A DNA stretch of 64,000 bases from Aliiroseovarius sediminilitoris. GTDB taxonomy: Bacteria > Pseudomonadota > Alphaproteobacteria > Rhodobacterales > Rhodobacteraceae. Position 1 is the stretch's first letter, and each line of letters starts with the position of its first letter. The stretch is from the NCBI RefSeq assembly GCF_900109955.1, contig NZ_FOJB01000001.1, forward strand, positions 1,984,001 through 2,048,000. The letters are read 5' to 3'. The notes beneath the pieces were generated by a model, which was given only the letters and a program-made list of their open reading frames with translations, did not search any database and was not told the origin of the DNA. This document shows, piece by piece, positions 1 to 8,549 of the stretch. Made by a program: the position numbers and the translations under genes.

Positions 1-1
1 G

Positions 2-1015
2 GACCTGCTGACCCAACTGATGACGGAACGCGATTGGCTGATGGCCGATGGCGCGACCGGAACCACTCTGTTCAACATGGGCCTGACCTCCGGCGATGCG
101 CCCGAGTTGTGGAATGTCGACAAACCCGACAATATTCGCGCGCTTTATAAAGGCGCAGTGGATGCGGGGTCGGACATTTTCCTGACCAACTCGTTTGGTG
201 GCAATGCCTCACGGCTGAAACTGCACGATGCCCAAAGCCGGGTGCGCGAACTGAACCGCGCCGCCGCCGAACTGGGCCGCGAGGTCGCCGACGCCTCGGG
301 CCGCAAGGTGGTCGTGGCCGGGTCCGTTGGCCCGACCGGTGATATCATGGAGCCGATGGGCAGCCTGACCTTCGACAGCGCGGTCGAGATGTTTCATGAA
401 CAGGCCGAAGGCCTGAAAGAAGGCGGCGCGGATGTGCTTTGGGTCGAAACCATCTCGGCGCCCGAGGAATACAAGGCCGCCGCCCGTGCCGCCGAACTGG
501 CCGACATGCCATGGTGCGGCACGATGAGCTTCGACACCGCTGGGCGCACCATGATGGGCATCACGTCGGCTGATCTGGCGAAAATGGTGGAAACACTCGG
601 CAAGCCGCCGCTGGCTTTTGGGGCGAACTGCGGTGTCGGCGCGGCAGACTTGCTGCGCACCGTTTTGGGCTTTGCCGCGCAAGGCAGCGAACGACCGATC
701 ATCGCCAAGGGCAATGCGGGCATCCCGAAATATGTGGACGGCCATATTCACTATGATGGCACCCCGGAATTGATGGCGGATTATGCAGTTCTGGCCCGCG
801 ATTGTGGCGCCACGATCATTGGCGGATGCTGTGGCACAACGCCCGATCACCTGCGCGCCATGCGCGACGCGTTGGAGACCCGCCCGCGAAGCGACAGCCG
901 CCCGACGCTGGAACAGATCGCAGCCGCGCTTGGCGGGTTCTCGTCTGCCTCTGATGGCACTGGCGACGACGCGGGACCGAAACGCGACCGCCGGTCTCGT
1001 CGCCGCCGCAGTTAA
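2..1015 (+). CDS. Homocysteine S-methyltransferase-like catalytic subunit of split methionine synthase (5' end outside window)
   Basis: Zinc-dependent homocysteine methyltransferase domain (pfam S-methyl_trans), equivalent to the N-terminal module of MetH. The zinc-ligand cysteines are visible in GANCGVG and in the IGGCCGTTPDHL motif near the C-terminus. The substrate-barrel start DGATGT is close to the N-terminus. The frame stays open upstream of the first in-window ATG (position 20), so the true start is probably outside the window. The protein is about the length of the isolated domain and lacks the folate, B12 and activation domains of MetH. A corrinoid protein and a DUF1638 protein lie just downstream. 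In Rhodobacteraceae this set is known to replace MetH, so I infer methyl transfer from the corrinoid protein to homocysteine. The basic C-terminal tail (RDRRSRRRRS) is unremarkable. Confidence 0.85.
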   Translation, partial: DLLTQLMTERDWLMADGATGTTLFNMGLTSGDAPELWNVDKPDNIRALYKGAVDAGSDIFLTNSFGGNASRLKLHDAQSRVRELNRAAAELGREVADASGRKVVVAGSVGPTGDIMEPMGSLTFDSAVEMFHEQAEGLKEGGADVLWVETISAPEEYKAAARAAELADMPWCGTMSFDTAGRTMMGITSADLAKMVETLGKPPLAFGANCGVGAADLLRTVLGFAAQGSERPIIAKGNAGIPKYVDGHIHYDGTPELMADYAVLARDCGATIIGGCCGTTPDHLRAMRDALETRPRSDSRPTLEQIAAALGGFSSASDGTGDDAGPKRDRRSRRRRS

Positions 1016-1037
1016 GCATATCTGGCTAGATCGTCCC

Positions 1038-1067
1038 GAAAACGAGGGTGCAACCGCCCTCGTTTTC
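1038..1067. terminator. Bidirectional intrinsic terminator between convergent genes
   Basis: A perfect 11-bp inverted repeat (GAAAACGAGGG / CCCTCGTTTTC) with an 8-nt loop sits between the methyltransferase gene and the convergent radical SAM gene. The arms supply a T-rich end in both directions. Confidence 0.75.
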
Positions 1068-1091
1068 TGTTGGCCATCTGGGTGCATCCTG

Positions 1092-2177
1092 TCAGAACAG
1101 AGACAGTTGATCCCCGGCTTTCGGCGGCACCGAAAACAGATCACAGCGCAGCTTTTGCAAGTCTTTGGACAGATCAAGCCGCCTGCGTGCAATGTCGAAC
1201 CGACAGCGCAACAGATCAGAAAATGTGCCCTTCCCAACCATCCGAGAACCAAATTCCGAATCATAGTCATCACCGCCGCGCATCTCGCGCATCCGGCCCA
1301 TCACGCGGGCGGCGCGGTCTGGCACCTGCTCAGTCAGCCAATCCTGAAACAGTTCTGACACCTCACCGGGCAGACGCAGCAGAATATAGCTTGCCGCCCC
1401 TGCACCCGCGTCCTTTGCCGCGCTCAGAATCGCTTCAAGTTCGTGGTCTGTCAGGCCGGGCACAACCGGCGCGACCATGACGCGCACAGGAATCCCGGCG
1501 GCAGACAAGCGTTCGATCATCTGCAACCGTCTTTTCGGGCTGGGCACCCGTGGTTCCATCTTGCGCGACAGCGCCGCATCCATCGTGGTGACGGAAACGC
1601 CCACATGGGTCAGCCCGGCCTGCGCCAGTTCTGCCAGCAAATCAATGTCGCGTTCGATCAGGGTGCCCTTGGTGACGATTGTAACCGGATGGCGAAACCG
1701 CGACAGAACCTCCAACACCCCGCGCATGATGCGATACCGCGCCTCAATCGGTTGATAGGGATCGGTATTGGTCCCAATCGCGATCGGGGCCACGTCATAA
1801 CGCCGGCGTGACAATTCCTGCTCCAGCTGTCTTGGCGCATTTGGGCGGGCGATCAGGTGTGTTTCAAAATCCAGCCCGGCGGAATACCCCAGATAGGCGT
1901 GGGTTGGCCGGGCGAAGCAATAGATGCACCCATGTTCGCAGCCGCGATACGGGTTGATCGACCGGTCAAAGCTGATATCGGGCGATGTGTTGCGGGTGAT
2001 CACACTGCGCGGGTTTTCGATGGCCACATGGGTCTGGATCGTGCGCGGCACCTCTTGCTGCCACCCGTCATCCACACCCACACGCTGATACGGCTCGAAC
2101 CTGCCGGTGTCGTTGCTGACCGCGCCCCGCCCGCGCCTTGCCTCGGCCCTGATTTTGTTATCGCCGTCTGAAACCAT
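1092..2177 (-). CDS. PA0069-family radical SAM protein
   Basis: 361-residue radical SAM enzyme. The [4Fe-4S] motif C80-x3-C84-x2-C87 lies in RGCEHGCIYCFARP, which is typical of the PA0069/Rv2578c family, a relative of spore photoproduct lyase. The reaction of this family is not established. The ATG at 2177 is preceded by a GTTC-N7-GTTC repeat 13 nt upstream, so expression is probably under LexA control, which would fit a role in DNA damage. The gene is convergent with the methionine-synthase subunit and divergent from the corrinoid-protein gene. It interrupts the methionine-synthase gene set without an obvious metabolic link. Family assignment is firm; function is unknown. Confidence 0.85.
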   Translation of the reverse strand: MVSDGDNKIRAEARRGRGAVSNDTGRFEPYQRVGVDDGWQQEVPRTIQTHVAIENPRSVITRNTSPDISFDRSINPYRGCEHGCIYCFARPTHAYLGYSAGLDFETHLIARPNAPRQLEQELSRRRYDVAPIAIGTNTDPYQPIEARYRIMRGVLEVLSRFRHPVTIVTKGTLIERDIDLLAELAQAGLTHVGVSVTTMDAALSRKMEPRVPSPKRRLQMIERLSAAGIPVRVMVAPVVPGLTDHELEAILSAAKDAGAGAASYILLRLPGEVSELFQDWLTEQVPDRAARVMGRMREMRGGDDYDSEFGSRMVGKGTFSDLLRCRFDIARRRLDLSKDLQKLRCDLFSVPPKAGDQLSLF

Positions 2178-2189
2178 GCCTCATCATAA

Positions 2190-2204
2190 GAACATATCGG
2201 GAAC
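2190..2204 (-). promoter_or_regulatory. Putative LexA (SOS) box
   Basis: Plus strand reads GAAC-ATATCGG-GAAC, i.e. GTTC-N7-GTTC toward the radical SAM gene. This direct repeat is the LexA recognition form known in alphaproteobacteria. It lies 13 nt before the start codon of the minus-strand gene, where binding would block transcription or initiation. A second site of the same form, with a similar spacer, occurs at 14947-14961. Confidence 0.6.
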
Positions 2205-2357
2205 ATATGAAGCAGATTCACCATTTCGTCGCGGATTATTCATTTGCCATCAGGTCGGTCAAAGGGCACTCAGTGTCGCAATCGGTCCAGACCAAACGTG
2301 CGAAATCGTCGCATGTGGGATTTGAAGACCACGAGTTTTAGCTAGGGAACGGCAGAC

Positions 2358-3062
2358 ATGTCCGACCAAGAAGACGATATCATCCTGAGCGAGTTGAACG
2401 ACGAAGAGCTTGTCCAGCAGATGCATGACGACCTGTATGACGGTCTTGCGGAAGAAATCACCGAAGGCGTCAACATCCTGCTCGAGCGCGGTTGGGAACC
2501 CTACAAGGTTCTGACCGAAGCATTGGTGGCAGGCATGACCATTGTCGGGCATGACTTCCGCGATGGCATCCTGTTTGTGCCCGAAGTGCTTCTGGCCGCC
2601 AACGCGATGAAGGCTGGCATGGCCATTCTGAAACCTCTTTTGATCGCCACCGGCGCGCCGCGCATGGGCAAGATGGTCATCGGCACCGTGAAGGGCGACA
2701 TCCACGACATCGGCAAGAACCTTGTGTCGATGATGATGGAAGGCGCTGGCTTCGAGGTTGTCGATCTGGGCATCAACAATGCGGTCGAAAGCTATCTTGA
2801 GGCGCTGGAAGCCGAACAGGCAGACATCCTTGGCATGTCGGCCCTGCTGACCACCACGATGCCTTATATGAAGGTCGTGATCGACACGATGATCGAAAAA
2901 GGCATTCGCGACGACTATACCATTCTGGTCGGTGGTGCGCCCCTGAACGAGGAATTCGGCAAGGCGATTGGTGCGGACAGCTATTGCCGTGATGCCGCAG
3001 TCGCGGTCGAGACGGCCAAAGACTATATGCTGCGCAAACATAACCAGCTTGCTGCGGGCTGA
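2358..3062 (+). CDS. Corrinoid (B12-binding) protein of split methionine synthase
   Basis: 234 residues, with a methionine-synthase-type B12-binding cap (roughly residues 15-95) followed by a Rossmann B12-binding domain. The cobalamin motif D114-x-H116-x-x-G119 is in GDIHDIGKNLV, so H116 is the expected lower axial ligand. A downstream GG-rich stretch (VGGAPLNEEFG) is also typical. It would carry the methyl group on cobalamin between a folate methyltransferase and the homocysteine methyltransferase encoded at 2-1015. A modest SD (AGGGA) precedes the ATG. An intrinsic terminator follows at 3084-3112. I see no cobalamin or SAM riboswitch in the 180-nt leader. Confidence 0.88.
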   Translation: MSDQEDDIILSELNDEELVQQMHDDLYDGLAEEITEGVNILLERGWEPYKVLTEALVAGMTIVGHDFRDGILFVPEVLLAANAMKAGMAILKPLLIATGAPRMGKMVIGTVKGDIHDIGKNLVSMMMEGAGFEVVDLGINNAVESYLEALEAEQADILGMSALLTTTMPYMKVVIDTMIEKGIRDDYTILVGGAPLNEEFGKAIGADSYCRDAAVAVETAKDYMLRKHNQLAAG

Positions 3063-3083
3063 CCTTGTCCGATAAATTCTAAC

Positions 3084-3112
3084 AAGGCCCTGCCCCAACG
3101 GCGGGGCCTTTT
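3084..3112 (+). terminator. Intrinsic terminator after corrinoid-protein gene
   Basis: AAGGCCCTGCC / GGCGGGGCCTT stem (one G-T pair) followed by TTTT, 22 nt after the corrinoid-protein stop codon. Confidence 0.8.
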
Positions 3113-3144
3113 CATTTGCCACACCAGCCCCCAGATATGAGAGC

Positions 3145-3330
3145 ATGAGTAAAACACGGTTCTTTTTCCTGATCGCCTTGGTGATCCTGTCTGGCGGGTT
3201 GACGATCTTGGTCGGCAGCCTGGCGGTGACATCCGGCAAACTGGATGGGCAGGTGGCCATGGCAGTGTTGCCGCTGGTCATGCTGGCCTCGATCGGGATC
3301 CGTGCCTTGTCGGGACGGAACGGATCATGA
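3145..3330 (+). CDS. Small two-helix membrane protein
   Basis: 61 residues with two hydrophobic segments (about 5-27 and 37-54), predicted integral to the inner membrane. Its stop overlaps the start of the DUF1638 gene (ATGA at 3327-3330), so the two are probably translationally coupled. No family recognised. The SD is weak (GAGAG). The overlap and clean hydrophobic pattern are the main support that it is real. Confidence 0.6.
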   Translation: MSKTRFFFLIALVILSGGLTILVGSLAVTSGKLDGQVAMAVLPLVMLASIGIRALSGRNGS

Positions 3331-3965
3331 AGCCAAGCGACGAAGAACTCACCCGCAACGGGTTGGCGCCCACGGATGCCTCGGCCAAGGTCCTGATCCT
3401 GGCCTGCGGTGCGCTGGCGAACGAAATTCTGGCCCTGATCCGCCTGAACGGCTGGGATCATATGAGCCTGACCTGCCTGCCCGCGATCCTGCACAACACG
3501 CCGGATAAAATCCCTGGCGCTGTGCGCGCCGCGGTCGAAAAACACGGCGCTGATTTCGACCAGATCTTTCTGGCCTATGCCGATTGCGGCACCGGCGGCG
3601 AATTGGCCACCCTGTGTGACGAAATGGGGATCGAGATGATCCGGGGGCCGCATTGCTATAGCTTCTTTGAAGGCAATGATGCTTTTGCGGCCCGCGCCGA
3701 GGATGAAATCGACGTGTTTTACCTGACCGATTTTCTGGCGCGCGGGTTTGAGAGTTTCGTGATCAAACCGCTGGGTCTGGACCGCCACCCGGAACTGCGG
3801 GACATGTATTTTGGGCATTACACGCGGCTGATTTATCTGGCGCAAACCGACAATCCCGATCTTGACCGTATGGCCGAAGCGGCAGCGGAACGGATTGGCT
3901 TGAAATATGAACGAAAGTTCACCGGATTTGGCGATCTGGCCGCGGCCCTGAAGCCCCTGGCGTGA
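3327..3965 (+). CDS. DUF1638 domain protein, probable methionine-synthase partner
   Basis: 212 residues. The CGALANEI and YADCGTGGELA motifs, with ordered cysteines, are typical of DUF1638 proteins. These occur beside corrinoid proteins and methyltransferases in methylotrophic and split-MetH loci. No catalytic role is established; published fitness studies in a Phaeobacter relative point to a need in methionine synthesis, as far as I recall. The gene overlaps the upstream membrane-protein gene by 4 nt and is convergent, with no gap, with sufE (stop codons adjacent at 3965/3966). Confidence 0.8.
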   Translation: MKPSDEELTRNGLAPTDASAKVLILACGALANEILALIRLNGWDHMSLTCLPAILHNTPDKIPGAVRAAVEKHGADFDQIFLAYADCGTGGELATLCDEMGIEMIRGPHCYSFFEGNDAFAARAEDEIDVFYLTDFLARGFESFVIKPLGLDRHPELRDMYFGHYTRLIYLAQTDNPDLDRMAEAAAERIGLKYERKFTGFGDLAAALKPLA

Positions 3966-4376
3966 TCAGACCGCGTCGGCGGCTTGCATCCGAATACGCT
4001 CGACCATCGCGCGCAGACCGTTTGAACGCTGCGATGACAGGTGTTCGTTCAGGCCCAACCGCGCAAGTTCGGCAGGCGCGTCGACCTTGCCGACCTCGGT
4101 CACGGGCAAACCATTGTAAAGCGCTGCCAGAACCGCGATCAGGCCCTTTACGATCATCGCATCGCTGTCGCCGTGGAAACGGTAAATGCCGCCATCAATT
4201 TCAGGATGCAACCAGACCTGACTGGCGCAACCTTCGACCTTGGTGGACGGTGCTTTCAGCGCGTCCTCCATCGGCGGCAGTGCTTTTCCCATGTCGATGA
4301 CCATCGCATAGCGGTCTTCCCACTCGTCCAGAAACGCAAAATCCTCGACAATTTCTTCAAAGGCGGGGCTGGCCAT
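3966..4376 (-). CDS. sufE: SufE-family sulfur acceptor
   Basis: 136 residues from the ATG at 4376. An upstream extension in the same frame runs over the neighbouring promoter and is rejected. The sulfur-accepting cysteine is C50 in VEGCASQVW, the hallmark of SufE/CsdE. The protein takes persulfide from a SufS-type desulfurase and passes it to Fe-S assembly. Length matches the family. It stands alone here and is not inside a suf operon, as is common in alphaproteobacteria. Demand is likely high in this genome region, since the formate dehydrogenase locus encodes many Fe-S clusters. Confidence 0.85.
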   Translation of the reverse strand: MASPAFEEIVEDFAFLDEWEDRYAMVIDMGKALPPMEDALKAPSTKVEGCASQVWLHPEIDGGIYRFHGDSDAMIVKGLIAVLAALYNGLPVTEVGKVDAPAELARLGLNEHLSSQRSNGLRAMVERIRMQAADAV

Positions 4377-4515
4377 AGGGTTGGTCCTTCTTCTTCGTTG
4401 TCCATCAGTTAGGGCGATCTGCGTCAAAGGTCCAGACCCCCACAGGGTTCGCAGTGTTCTCTTTTCAAAACCCTGCACATGGGCTAACCCTTTGGACAGA
4501 AGAAGAGGAGCGACC

Positions 4516-4995
4516 ATGACCCTGCGCCGTTTTGCCCTGCCCGCCGTGACGACCAGCCTTGTTCTGGGGCTGACCGCCTGTGGCAGCACATCGAACCTGA
4601 ACCCTGTCAACTGGTTCCGGTCGGATGGCGTCAAGGCTGTGGCCGTCATCCCGGAAGGCGGGTTCCTTGAGGATCAGGAGTATCGCGGTTTGGTGACTGA
4701 CGTGGTGGAACTGCAAGTGCTGCGCAGCACCGGCGGCGCCATCATTCAGGCCAAAGGTCTGCCCCCCCGACTTGGCTATTGGGATGCAGAATTGGTGCCG
4801 GAGAATTTCGAGCGTCCGGTCGATGGCGTCCTGACCTATATGTTCCGCATCAGCGAGCCGCCATATCGCACGAATACCGGACGCCCCAAACAGCGCGAAG
4901 TGCTGGTCGGACAGTTTGTGTCCAATACCAAGCTGCAAGGGGTCCGCATGATCCGTGTGGTCGGTGAACGCAACAGCCGGTCTTCCAGCCGCTAG
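4516..4995 (+). CDS. Putative lipoprotein of unknown function
   Basis: 159 residues from the ATG at 4516, chosen because AGAGGAG lies 5-10 nt upstream. The signal peptide is MTLRR plus a hydrophobic core and the lipobox L19-T20-A21-C22, giving a lipoprotein with C22 as the lipidated residue. Glycine after the cysteine suggests outer-membrane sorting under the usual Asp+2 rule. The mature part is a soluble beta-rich domain without a family I recognise. It is convergent with rnd. Confidence 0.7.
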   Translation: MTLRRFALPAVTTSLVLGLTACGSTSNLNPVNWFRSDGVKAVAVIPEGGFLEDQEYRGLVTDVVELQVLRSTGGAIIQAKGLPPRLGYWDAELVPENFERPVDGVLTYMFRISEPPYRTNTGRPKQREVLVGQFVSNTKLQGVRMIRVVGERNSRSSSR

Positions 4996-5013
4996 GCCAG
5001 AATGACAGGGTGA

Positions 5014-5032
5014 CGAGGTCGCTCAGACCTCG
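5014..5032. terminator. Hairpin between lipoprotein gene and rnd
   Basis: CGAGGTC-GCTCA-GACCTCG, a 7-bp perfect stem overlapping the last codons of rnd. No strong T-run follows on either strand, so termination is possible but weak. Confidence 0.3.
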
Positions 5033-6183
5033 AACACCTCGACCCGTTGACCTTTGGCGGCCAGCGCCAGCTTGCCCTCGCACAGGCGCAGCGCGTCGTT
5101 GCCAAACACGTCTGCCCGCCAGCCGCGCAGCGCTTGGACATCGCGTCTACCGGCCGCCAGTGCATCCAGATCAGCCGCCGACGCGATAAGTTTCTGCGCC
5201 ACTTTTTCCTGCTCGCAACGCGCTTTCAGCAGCACGCGCAATAAGTCGGCCAACGCCGGGTTCACTTGCAGCTTGTCGCGGGCCTTGTCGGACGCTTTCG
5301 GCAAATCTTCCTGCGCCATTTCAAGCCCAGCGGTGACTGCCTGCAATATCCCCTCGGCAATCTCGCCCTTGCGGGCTTCGCGCAAAAGCAAACGTGACCG
5401 CCCCAGATCCTGCATGTTGCGCGGCTTGGTCGAGGCCAGTTCAAGCAACGCATCATCCTTCATCACTCGATTACGGGGGACGTTGCGGGACTGGGCATAA
5501 GCCTCGCGAAAGCGGGCAAGTTCCTTGGCAATACCCAGAAAGCGTGAAGAATTGGTGCGGGTTTTCAGGCGCATCCACGCCTCTTCCGGGTGGATCGTAT
5601 AGGTCGCGGGGTCTGTCAATATGGCCAATTCCTCTTCGACCCACGGCCCGCGCCCGCTTTTCTTCAGCTCTGCGGCCAGGTATTCGTAAATCTGGCGCAG
5701 GTGCGTGACATCCCCGATGGCATAGTTCTTCTGTGCATCTGTCAGAGGGCGGCGGGACCAGTCGGTGAAGCGGCTGGATTTGTCCATTGGCGCGCGCGCG
5801 ATCTTGCGCACCAATGTTTCATACCCCGCCTGATCGCCGAAGCCGCAGACCATTGCGGCCACCTGCGTGTCAAACAGCGGTTTGGGAAACACGCCCGCCT
5901 CGACAAAGAAAATCTCAAGATCCTGCCGGGCAGCATGAAACACCTTCACCACATTTTCGTCGCGGAAGAGGTCGTAGAGCGGTTCGAGCGACAACCCCTC
6001 GACCAGCGGATCCACCAGCACGGCATCTTCGTCCGCATCGCCGGGAACTGCCAGTTGCACAAGACAAAGCTTCGAATAATAGGTGCGTTCGCGCAGAAAT
6101 TCCGTATCGACCGTGACGTAAGCGTGTTTGGCGGCGCGGATGCAGAACTCGGCCAGCGCCTCGGTCGTTGTAATCGTAATCAT
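5023..6183 (-). CDS. rnd: Ribonuclease D
   Basis: 386 residues from the ATG at 6183. The DEDD 3'-5' exonuclease motifs are all present: Exo I V-D26-T-E28-F, Exo II HAARQDLEIF, and Exo III with YAIGDVTHL. The DEDDy tyrosine is in YAIGD. HRDC domains follow from about residue 210. RNase D trims 3' ends of tRNA and other stable RNA precursors. Length is normal for the family. It is followed on the same strand, after a short gap, by nothing related; purN-purM lie upstream and may be independent. Confidence 0.92.
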   Translation of the reverse strand: MITITTTEALAEFCIRAAKHAYVTVDTEFLRERTYYSKLCLVQLAVPGDADEDAVLVDPLVEGLSLEPLYDLFRDENVVKVFHAARQDLEIFFVEAGVFPKPLFDTQVAAMVCGFGDQAGYETLVRKIARAPMDKSSRFTDWSRRPLTDAQKNYAIGDVTHLRQIYEYLAAELKKSGRGPWVEEELAILTDPATYTIHPEEAWMRLKTRTNSSRFLGIAKELARFREAYAQSRNVPRNRVMKDDALLELASTKPRNMQDLGRSRLLLREARKGEIAEGILQAVTAGLEMAQEDLPKASDKARDKLQVNPALADLLRVLLKARCEQEKVAQKLIASAADLDALAAGRRDVQALRGWRADVFGNDALRLCEGKLALAAKGQRVEVFEV

Positions 6184-6279
6184 ACAGAGTCTTTCTGCTC
6201 GTTTCCGTGTGCCGTCCGGCATTTTGACGGGTTTACGGTGAAACCGTGAAAAAGGGAAGCCTTGGGCGACAAGGGCGCA

Positions 6280-6885
6280 TCAGGGCAGGATGATCGGCGT
6301 GCGGTCGTCACATGCGAAGCGGCGCAGGACGGCTGGATAAAGCAGGTGTTCCTGCACCAGAACCCGAGCGGCCAACGTATCAGCAGTGTCATCGGGTTCG
6401 ATGGGGACGCGGGCTTGCCCAAGGATCGGTCCGCCATCCAGTTCTGCCGTCACTTCATGCACCGAACAACCCGCTTCGGTATCGCCTGCGCCAATCGCGC
6501 GCTGATGGGTGTGAAGCCCCCTGTATTTGGGCAAAAGCGAGGGGTGGATGTTCAGACAGCGCCCGGACCATTTGTCGGTAAAACCCGCAGTCAGAATACG
6601 CATGAACCCGGCCAGACAGATGATGTCCGGGTGCGCCTGTTCCAAGACATTGTTCAGCGCGGTTTCGAAACCTTCGCGGTCGCCCTTGAAGTTTCGGTGG
6701 TCCACCACGGCGGTTGGAATGCCAAGCGCACGCGCTTTTTCAAGCCCGCCAGCTTCAACCACGTTCGACAAAACCAGACAGGGACGCGCCGGGTGATCGC
6801 CGGTCATCGAATTCGCCAATGTGACCATATTTGATCCACTGCCGGAAATCAGAATTGCGACCCGCTTATGCGCCCCGTCTTTCAT
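6280..6885 (-). CDS. purN: Phosphoribosylglycinamide formyltransferase
   Basis: GAR transformylase of purine biosynthesis. ISGSGSN is the phosphate-binding loop and LNIHPSLLP carries the catalytic Asn and His. The DGGPI aspartate motif completes the active site. About 201 residues from ATG 6885. A GTG at 6891 overlapping the purM stop is an alternative start. The purM TGA and purN start are 2 nt apart, so the pair is an operon transcribed purM-purN, the usual arrangement in this group. Confidence 0.93.
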   Translation of the reverse strand: MKDGAHKRVAILISGSGSNMVTLANSMTGDHPARPCLVLSNVVEAGGLEKARALGIPTAVVDHRNFKGDREGFETALNNVLEQAHPDIICLAGFMRILTAGFTDKWSGRCLNIHPSLLPKYRGLHTHQRAIGAGDTEAGCSVHEVTAELDGGPILGQARVPIEPDDTADTLAARVLVQEHLLYPAVLRRFACDDRTPIILP

Positions 6886-6887
6886 GG

Positions 6888-7937
6888 TCACAGAAGCGAC
6901 CCAATATAGCTGACACCCGTGCCCGACCGGATGCGGCCCAATTGGGTGACACGCTCGCCCGCGTTTGTCAGCCGCTCGGTCACGGCGGCGGCCTGTGTTG
7001 CGTCAACGACCAGCACCATGCCCTGCCCCGAATTGAAGGTCTTGAGCAGTTCTGCCTGATCCATCCCGCCGGTTGCCGCCAGCCATTTGAAGACGGGCGG
7101 CAAGTCCCATGTATCCAGATCGACCAGCGCGCCCAGCCCATCGGGTAGAATGCGCGGCAGGTTTTCAGTCAAGCCGCCGCCGGTGATGTGGGCCAGCGCA
7201 TGAACGCCCCCTGCCCGCACGGCCTCCAACGCCTGACGCACGTAAAGGCGCGTGGGGGCCAGCAAGGCCTCGCCCAGCGTGACCGAGCTGTCCCACGGGC
7301 AGTCCGCCTCCCAACCAAGGCCCGAGACCTCGACCAGCTTGCGCACCAGCGAATAACCGTTCGAATGCACCCCATCCGACGCCAAGCCCAGCAACACGTC
7401 ACCTTCCTTGACGCCTTTCGGTAAGTCCTCACCGCGCTCCATCGCACCGACCGAAAAGCCGGCCAAATCAAAATCGCCATCTTCATACATGCCGGGCATT
7501 TCAGCGGTTTCGCCCCCGATCAGGGCACAACCGGACAACTCGCACCCCTTGGCGATGCCTTCGATGATCCGCGCGGCCTTGTCGGTTTCCAGACGTCCTG
7601 TCGCAAAGTAATCAAGGAAGAACAGCGGCTCAGCGCCCTGACACACAAGGTCATTCACGCACATGGCGACCAGATCAATCCCGATCGTGTCCACATTGCC
7701 GGTGTCAATCGCGATGCGCAGCTTGGTGCCTACCCCGTCGGTGGCGGACACCAGAACCGGGTCTGTGAACCCAGCGCCCTTCAGGTCAAACAGCGCGCCA
7801 AATCCGCCCAGCCCGGCCATGACGCCCGGACGATTGGTGCGTTTGGCAGCCGGTTTGATCCGTTCGACCAGCGCGTTGCCCGCGTCAATATCCACGCCTG
7901 CGTCCGCGTATGTAATACCTTTGGATGCGTCGCTCAT
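6888..7937 (-). CDS. purM: Phosphoribosylformylglycinamidine cyclo-ligase (AIR synthetase)
   Basis: 349 residues from the ATG at 7937. The open frame continues 46 codons upstream but without family character. Typical PurM motifs are visible: [10 protein letters not shown], the metal/ATP-site region [18 protein letters not shown], and [11 protein letters not shown]. It converts FGAM to AIR with ATP, one step after PurL. It leads a purM-purN operon. The 120-nt spacer before the divergent tRNA gene must hold its promoter. Confidence 0.95.
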   Translation of the reverse strand: MSDASKGITYADAGVDIDAGNALVERIKPAAKRTNRPGVMAGLGGFGALFDLKGAGFTDPVLVSATDGVGTKLRIAIDTGNVDTIGIDLVAMCVNDLVCQGAEPLFFLDYFATGRLETDKAARIIEGIAKGCELSGCALIGGETAEMPGMYEDGDFDLAGFSVGAMERGEDLPKGVKEGDVLLGLASDGVHSNGYSLVRKLVEVSGLGWEADCPWDSSVTLGEALLAPTRLYVRQALEAVRAGGVHALAHITGGGLTENLPRILPDGLGALVDLDTWDLPPVFKWLAATGGMDQAELLKTFNSGQGMVLVVDATQAAAVTERLTNAGERVTQLGRIRSGTGVSYIGSLL

Positions 7938-8060
7938 CTGGTCCCCCGATTGACCTGCATAAAAACTGCGCTTGCGATAGCTCAAGGGGGGCAAAGAGTC
8001 CACGCCTCGCTTGACGCCGCGCACCAGTTTGCTAGCAAGGGCGCACGATGAGAATACAGT

Positions 8061-8136
8061 GGGCCTGTAGCTCAACGGTTAGAGCAGAGCGCTCATAACG
8101 CTTTGGTTGGGGGTTCAAATCCCTCCGGGCCTACCA
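8061..8136 (+). tRNA. tRNA with CAT anticodon, probably tRNA-Ile2 (lysidine type)
   Basis: A 76-nt cloverleaf with encoded CCA. The 7-bp acceptor includes G-T pairs, the D-stem is GCTC/GAGC, and the anticodon loop CTCATAA gives CAT. The T-loop is TTCAAAT. CAT could be Met or the Ile2 isoacceptor modified by TilS. The anticodon arm GAGCGCTCATAACGCTT and the TTGGTTG variable region resemble ileX-type tRNAs more than elongator tRNA-Met, so Ile2 is preferred. Integrase-like debris begins 36 nt downstream. Confidence 0.88.
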
Positions 8137-8171
8137 CAACACCGGATCGATGCGATTGCGCATGAAAGGAT

Positions 8172-8270
8172 TTCTTCATGCCCCAGCCAAAGAGCAATGA
8201 TTGTTCGATCAACACCGCTCTCTGGCAGTTGCATTGCAGCCGTATGGCGCAGCACATGGGGTGTGACGCG
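8172..8270 (-). pseudogene. Fragment of a tyrosine recombinase (integrase) catalytic domain
   Basis: A short in-frame remnant with RVTPHVLRHTAAM and IALWLGHEE, which are the HxLRH and LGH motifs of phage/XerD-type integrases. Both N- and C-terminal parts, including the catalytic tyrosine, are missing. It lies just beyond the 3' end of the tRNA gene, the normal place for an integrase left over from tRNA-targeted insertion. Confidence 0.65.
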
Positions 8271-8393
8271 CTTCAATCTGAATGTTGAACGGTAGTGTCC
8301 AGAGTCTTTCAAACTTTTGGCTCATGCGAAGACGACTCCTTGAGTTTGATCCGCGAATAGCAGTGTCATGTTCATGTACTTTCGGGTTGCCCA

Positions 8394-8510
8394 TTATGTT
8401 CCGGCGATATGGCGCAGGCGGGCGGCGGCCAAGTTTAGGCAGAGGCCTTCCTGGTATTTGGTGACGTAGTTGAGTGCCTCGCCCAAAGGTGCGTTGGTGA
8501 AGCGTGGGCA
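8394..8510 (-). pseudogene. Possible IS66-type transposase scrap
   Basis: A reading frame ending at a TAA (8394-8396) contains PLGEALNYVTKYQEGL, which resembles the segment before the DNNxxER motif of IS66 TnpC transposases. The DNNxxER part itself is absent and only about 40 codons remain, so the assignment is tentative. Confidence 0.4.
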
Positions 8511-8549
8511 CGGTGGGCTGTCCGCCAGACTTCAAACGCCGCGATCAAT

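Noticed and set aside
2178-2357. Cobalamin or SAM riboswitch before the corrinoid-protein gene
   Set aside because: The leader is short and shows no B12-box or SAM-II-type conserved elements by eye.
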